From an uncultured Collinsella sp. (lineage in GTDB: Bacteria; Actinomycetota; Coriobacteriia; Coriobacteriales; Coriobacteriaceae), in NCBI GenBank assembly GCA_900541795.1, contig UQLC01000008.1, positions 1 through 64,000 of the forward strand: DNA of 64,000 nucleotides, given 5' to 3'. Below, one piece after another: positions 60,716 through 64,000 of this stretch. The first letter of the stretch is position 1, and every line of letters begins with the position of its first letter. Under the pieces are notes generated by a model, which saw only the letters and a list, made by a program, of their open reading frames with translations, did not search any database and was not told the origin of the DNA. Made by a program: the position numbers and the translations under genes.

Positions 60716-61510
60716 ATGCTCGTTTATGTTCGCGGCGCCGGCGATATCGCCACGGGTGTCGCCGCTCGCTTGGTGCGCGCCGGCGTGTCGGTCGTTATGG
60801 CCGATATCGCGGTTCCCACGTGCATCCGCCGCACAATCAGTTTTTGCGAGGCTATTCGCCTGGGCGAGGTCCAGGTCGAGGGCATTCGCGCTCGCTTGGC
60901 GCAGACGCCGGCAGAGGCGCTCGAGATTACCCAAGCGGGGGATGTTGCCGTCGTGGTGGACCCTCAGGCCAAGATGCTCGATGAGCTTAAACCCGCGGCT
61001 GTGGTCGACGCGATTCTGGCCAAGCGCAACCTGGGCACCACGCGCGACATGGCGCCTACCGTCATCGCCGTGGGGCCGGGCTTTACCGCGCCGGTCGATT
61101 GCGACGCCGTGGTCGAGACCATGCGCGGGCATTTCCTGGGCCGTGTCATTACCCAAGGTTCACCCCAGCCCAACACGGGCGTGCCGGGCATTATCGCTGG
61201 CTATGGCAAAGAGCGTGTTATCCACAGCCCCGCCGCCGGCGTGTTTCGGTCCGACCGCGCAATCGGCGACATCGTGCGCGCCGGAGACGTGATTGGCTAC
61301 GCGGGCGATACGCCCATGCGCACGCAGATCGATGGCTGTCTGCGCGGGCTTTTGGCGAACGGCGTGCAGGTGACCGAGGGCTTTAAATGCGCCGATGTCG
61401 ATCCGCGCGGCGATGCCAGCTATATCAACTACATTTCGGACAAGGCGACGTCGGTCGGCGGCGGCGTGCTCGAGGCACTCGCTATGCTCACCGATATCTT
61501 TAGAGGATAG
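60716..61510 (+). CDS. yqeB: Selenium-dependent molybdenum hydroxylase maturation protein YqeB
   Basis: The 264-residue product starts MLVYVRGAGDIATGVAARL (Rossmann-like glycine motif) and contains IAVGPGFTAPVDCDAVVET and GYAGDTPMRTQIDGCLRG, as in the YqeB/EF2563 family. In known systems it is needed to place labile selenium in the Mo site. It lies 9 bp before xdhC. The 102-bp gap to yqeC holds TATAAT at 60627-60632. Confidence 0.87.
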   Translation: MLVYVRGAGDIATGVAARLVRAGVSVVMADIAVPTCIRRTISFCEAIRLGEVQVEGIRARLAQTPAEALEITQAGDVAVVVDPQAKMLDELKPAAVVDAILAKRNLGTTRDMAPTVIAVGPGFTAPVDCDAVVETMRGHFLGRVITQGSPQPNTGVPGIIAGYGKERVIHSPAAGVFRSDRAIGDIVRAGDVIGYAGDTPMRTQIDGCLRGLLANGVQVTEGFKCADVDPRGDASYINYISDKATSVGGGVLEALAMLTDIFRG

Positions 61511-61519
61511 AAGGCGGCA

Positions 61520-62563
61520 ATGGAAAAGCTCGATGTTGTGAATGCGGCGCTTGCCGCCCTGCGTGCTGGCGAGACGTGCGAGCTCGTGGTCGTGGCCGGC
61601 ACGGCGGGGTCGTCGCCGCGCGGCGTGGGCGCCTGGATGGCCGTCTTTGCCGACGGCAGCCAGGCGGGCACTATCGGCGGCGGCAAGATTGAGCTCTTTG
61701 CGCTGGATGAGGCGCGCGAACTCCTGAGCGCGGGACAGTCGCGTCTGGTCCGCTACACCATGGGCGGCGAGAACTCCGATACCGGCATGATCTGCGGCGG
61801 AGCCATTTGCCTGTGCTATCTGCATCTGGATGCGACCCAGGCACCGTTGTTCCAGGAAATTGCCGACGTCTTGGTCTATCGGCGCATCGGCGACTTCGTC
61901 ATCGACTTTGAGCCGTTTATCGCGAGCGCGCTCGAGGGCGATGTGGCCGAGTACCATGGCGAGGCATCGCGCCATACCATTGCGGGCTGCCCCGGGCTTT
62001 CACTGGTGGAGGAGGGGAGTAACGTCACCTACACCAACGCTGCCTCTGAGATTCCCGCGGCGCACATCGAGACGCTCTGCCCCGAGGGCCTGACCTACAT
62101 CTTTGGCTGCGGACACGTGGGCGCCGCGACGGCGCGCGTGCTCACGGCGGCGGGCTTTGCCGTCGTGGCCTGCGATGACCGCCCCGGCACGTTGACGCCC
62201 GAATGGGTGCCCGGTGTCTACGATCGTCGCCTGGTCGACTACAAGAACCTGAGCGAGCTGTGTCCCATCGGTCCGCGCGACTTGGTGGTCGTCGCCACGG
62301 CGGGTCACAAGTCCGATATCGACGTGGTGATTCAGGCCATGCGTGCCAAGCCTGCCTATCTGGGCTGTCTGGGTTCGCGCCGCAAGACGGCCTTTGTGCG
62401 TGCCCGCCTGGAGCAGGAAGGTTTTACGCAGGACCAGATCGACGAGCTGCACCTTCCGATCGGCGTTGCCATCGAGGCCGAGGACCCCAAGGAGATCGCC
62501 ATCTCCATCGCCGCCGAGATGATCCACCTGCGCCGCACCAAACTCGTCCCCCGCAAGCGCTAA
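61520..62563 (+). CDS. xdhC: XdhC family Mo-cofactor sulfuration/insertion protein
   Basis: The 347-residue product has the N-terminal XdhC/CoxI region (GTAGSSPRGVGAWMAV, GTIGGGKIE, CGGAICLCY) and the C-terminal Rossmann domain (FGCGHVGAATARVL, about 195-208; GCLGSRRKT). XdhC binds the Mo cofactor and helps insert the mature form into xanthine dehydrogenase. It is the last gene of the purine cluster before the ribosomal block resumes. Confidence 0.88.
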   Translation: MEKLDVVNAALAALRAGETCELVVVAGTAGSSPRGVGAWMAVFADGSQAGTIGGGKIELFALDEARELLSAGQSRLVRYTMGGENSDTGMICGGAICLCYLHLDATQAPLFQEIADVLVYRRIGDFVIDFEPFIASALEGDVAEYHGEASRHTIAGCPGLSLVEEGSNVTYTNAASEIPAAHIETLCPEGLTYIFGCGHVGAATARVLTAAGFAVVACDDRPGTLTPEWVPGVYDRRLVDYKNLSELCPIGPRDLVVVATAGHKSDIDVVIQAMRAKPAYLGCLGSRRKTAFVRARLEQEGFTQDQIDELHLPIGVAIEAEDPKEIAISIAAEMIHLRRTKLVPRKR

Positions 62564-62580
62564 TCGGATCCCCACCAATA

Positions 62581-62655
62581 AGTTGCGGTGAAATACGGAT
62601 TGTTTAAGCCTGTTAGGCCGCCCAACAGTCCCTATTTCACCGCAACTGCTTTTTG
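62581..62655 (+). terminator. Terminator palindrome after xdhC
   Basis: AGTTGCGGTGAAATA and TATTTCACCGCAACT form a perfect 15-bp outer stem with further pairing inside, followed by GCTTTTTGGGG. It shares its outer arms with 59795-59863, so this palindrome family is reused as a terminator. Confidence 0.8.
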
Positions 62656-62710
62656 GGGATCACTATGTGCGGGGGAGTTGTGGAGTTGTGCAGGCAGACG
62701 AGGTTTTTCT

Positions 62711-62738
62711 GGAAATACGCACCCAATGCGCGTATAGT
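62711..62738 (+). promoter_or_regulatory. rplE promoter with shared ribosomal motif
   Basis: GGAAATACGCACCCAATG then CGCGTATAGT, with the -10 TATAGT at 62733-62738. It matches the rplC and rplB promoters in the ATACGC block and CG(T/C)GTATA box. The leader to rplE is about 130 nt. Confidence 0.6.
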
Positions 62739-62875
62739 ACCGATTGTTTTGTCGGCTCCTGCTGCGTCGAGTCCAAACCGCAAAATGCCATGAGCGGCGC
62801 GGATGCAGCCAGGAGGCACGAGGACAACCCATCGTGGCCACGCCCCGTGCTTAAAACCCCAAGAAGGAGTGAACA

Positions 62876-63433
62876 ATGGCAGAAGAGAAGTATGTGCCGC
62901 GTCTGAAGACCAAGTACAACAACGAGGTCAAGCAGCAGCTTCAGGACAAGTTCCAGTACGAGAACGTCATGATGATCCCCAAGTTTGAGAAGATCGTCGT
63001 GAACATGGGTGTCGGCGAGGCCGCTACCGATTCCAAGGCCATCGACGGTGCCGTGCGCGACCTGCGCGCCATCACCGGCCAGCAGCCGATGATCACCCGT
63101 GCCCGCAAGTCCATCGCTACCTTCCGCCTGCGCGCTGGTATGCCGATCGGCTGCAAGGTTACCCTGCGTGGCGACCGTATGTGGGAGTTCTTCGATCGTC
63201 TGACCTCCGTCGCGATCCCTCGTATCCGCGACTTCCGCGGTATCTCCGCCAAGAGCTTCGACGGCCGTGGTAACTTCTCCATGGGCGTCACCGAGCAGCT
63301 CATCTTCCCCGAGATCGACTTCGACTCCGTTGATCACCAGCGCGGTATGGACATCACTTTCGTGACCACCGCCAATACCGATGAGGAGGCCAAGGCCCTT
63401 CTGGACGCCTTTGGTTTCCCGTTCAAGAAATAG
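62876..63433 (+). CDS. rplE: 50S ribosomal protein L5
   Basis: L5 binds 5S rRNA and the P-site tRNA. The 185-residue protein shows [49 protein letters not shown] and [19 protein letters not shown]. Start behind AAGGAGTG. It normally follows rplX; here it begins a separate transcription unit 39.4 kb away with its own promoter. Confidence 0.97.
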   Translation: MAEEKYVPRLKTKYNNEVKQQLQDKFQYENVMMIPKFEKIVVNMGVGEAATDSKAIDGAVRDLRAITGQQPMITRARKSIATFRLRAGMPIGCKVTLRGDRMWEFFDRLTSVAIPRIRDFRGISAKSFDGRGNFSMGVTEQLIFPEIDFDSVDHQRGMDITFVTTANTDEEAKALLDAFGFPFKK

Positions 63434-63512
63434 GTTCACCTGCCCTATAAGCGCCGTTCCCACAAGGGGGCGGCGCTTGGGGCGAACAATACTCTATGTG
63501 AGGAGGATATAA

Positions 63513-63698
63513 GTGGCTAAGACATCGATGATCGTCAAGTGCAATCGCAAGCAGAAGTTCTCTACTCGTGAGTACACGCGCTGCCAGCGCTGCGGCCGTC
63601 CGCACTCTGTGTACCGCAAGTTCGGCCTGTGCCGTGTCTGCTTCCGCGAGCTTGCACTCAAGGGCGAGCTTCCCGGCGTTAAGAAGGCCAGCTGGTAA
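63513..63698 (+). CDS. rpsN: 30S ribosomal protein S14, zinc-binding type
   Basis: The 61-residue short S14 form has two zinc-ligand pairs, CQRCGR and CRVCFR, in the [20 protein letters not shown] region. It starts at GTG behind GAGGAGG, 79 bp after rplE. Confidence 0.95.
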   Translation: MAKTSMIVKCNRKQKFSTREYTRCQRCGRPHSVYRKFGLCRVCFRELALKGELPGVKKASW

Positions 63699-63817
63699 GT
63701 CACTACCAGCGTTTCAAGCATCAGTTTGGAACAGGGAAAACGCGCTAGTTAGGCTTTGCCGTTAAGGGCGGCGAAGAACCAAGAGCACGTGTTCATCAAG
63801 AACGAAGGAGAATCTGT

Positions 63818-64000
63818 ATGAACCTTACAGACCCGATCGCAGATATGCTTACGCGCATCCGTAACGCTAACTCTGTGAACAAGGCCACGGTCTCCATGCC
63901 GAGCAGCAAGAAGCTCGTCGAGATCGCTCGTGTTCTGCACGAGGAGGGCTACATCGAGGGCTACGATGTCGAGGACACCGTTCCCCAGAAGACTCTGCAC
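63818..64000 (+). CDS. rpsH: 30S ribosomal protein S8 (5' part, cut by window end)
   Basis: The first 61 codons are present: [20 protein letters not shown] and later [19 protein letters not shown] are diagnostic of S8, a protein of about 130 residues. Start behind GAAGGAGAA. The gene runs off the window, so the spc order rplE-rpsN-rpsH is intact here. Confidence 0.95.
   Translation, partial: MNLTDPIADMLTRIRNANSVNKATVSMPSSKKLVEIARVLHEEGYIEGYDVEDTVPQKTLH

Noticed and set aside
23431..62875. Whole 39-kb interruption as a prophage or integrative element
   Set aside because: No integrase, tRNA site, direct att repeats, structural or conjugation genes were found. Most genes are metabolic and match the host codon use.

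Overview
The window reads as a chromosomal stretch of a high-GC anaerobic actinobacterium of the class Coriobacteriia, most likely Collinsella or a close relative. That placement is an inference. It rests on the GC-rich codon use, TTG starts on ribosomal genes, a fused AccD-AccA subunit, FabK as the enoyl-ACP reductase, a C-terminal LAxTG-type surface anchor and a selenium-dependent molybdenum hydroxylase cluster. I saw no rRNA, tRNA, CRISPR array, phage module or intact transposase.

Layout. (1) 1-3711: str operon rpsL-rpsG-fusA followed directly by rpsJ, with no tuf, closed by a strong terminator. (2) 3828-17181: birA divergent from a complete type II fatty-acid operon (fabH-acpP-fabK-fabD-fabG-fabF-accB-fabZ-accC-accDA), then a PTS-like EIIC protein, a CDF metal transporter and a histidine phosphatase. 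(3) 17642-23430: S10/spc genes rplC to rplX, ending in a terminator. (4) 23915-30783: an oxidoreductase/DeoR pair, a pseudouridine synthase, a U32 protease, RidA and a YheO-type regulator. (5) 31136-40511: first half of an anaerobic purine/urate catabolic cluster (NCS2 permease, SsnA, YgfK, a 4x[4Fe-4S] ferredoxin, Se-dependent xanthine dehydrogenase). (6) 40512-52500: an accessory island with short palindromic repeat arrays, a frameshifted gene, an AAA ATPase behind a perfect palindrome, ATPase relics, duplicated modules resembling a type I toxin-antitoxin, a DEDDh exonuclease, a cell-wall-anchored protein and several unknowns. (7) 52619-62563: second half of the purine cluster (second YheO-type regulator, DpaL/YgeX, YgeY, YgeW, MocA/YgfJ, hydantoinase-like HydA, YqeC, YqeB, XdhC). 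(8) 62876-64000: the ribosomal set resumes with rplE, rpsN and the start of rpsH.

How the parts fit. The ribosomal supercluster is broken twice, by about 14 kb between rpsJ and rplC and by about 39 kb between rplX and rplE. Each block has its own terminator, and the rplC, rplB and rplE blocks share a similar promoter motif. The purine cluster would import purine, oxidise or reduce it at a molybdenum-selenium centre matured by YgfJ/XdhC/YqeB/YqeC, open the rings with amidohydrolases, and end in carbamoyl transfer (YgeW) and diaminopropionate cleavage to pyruvate and ammonia (DpaL). It sits in two halves, each beside its own YheO-type regulator.

The least explained structures are a long hairpin element present twice with compensatory base changes (1-115 and 17211-17389), a 62-bp-period palindromic array (40634-40926 and 42282-42512), the type I toxin-antitoxin-like module (45692-45914, with relatives at 44600 and 46129), and twin operator-like palindromes before dpaL.
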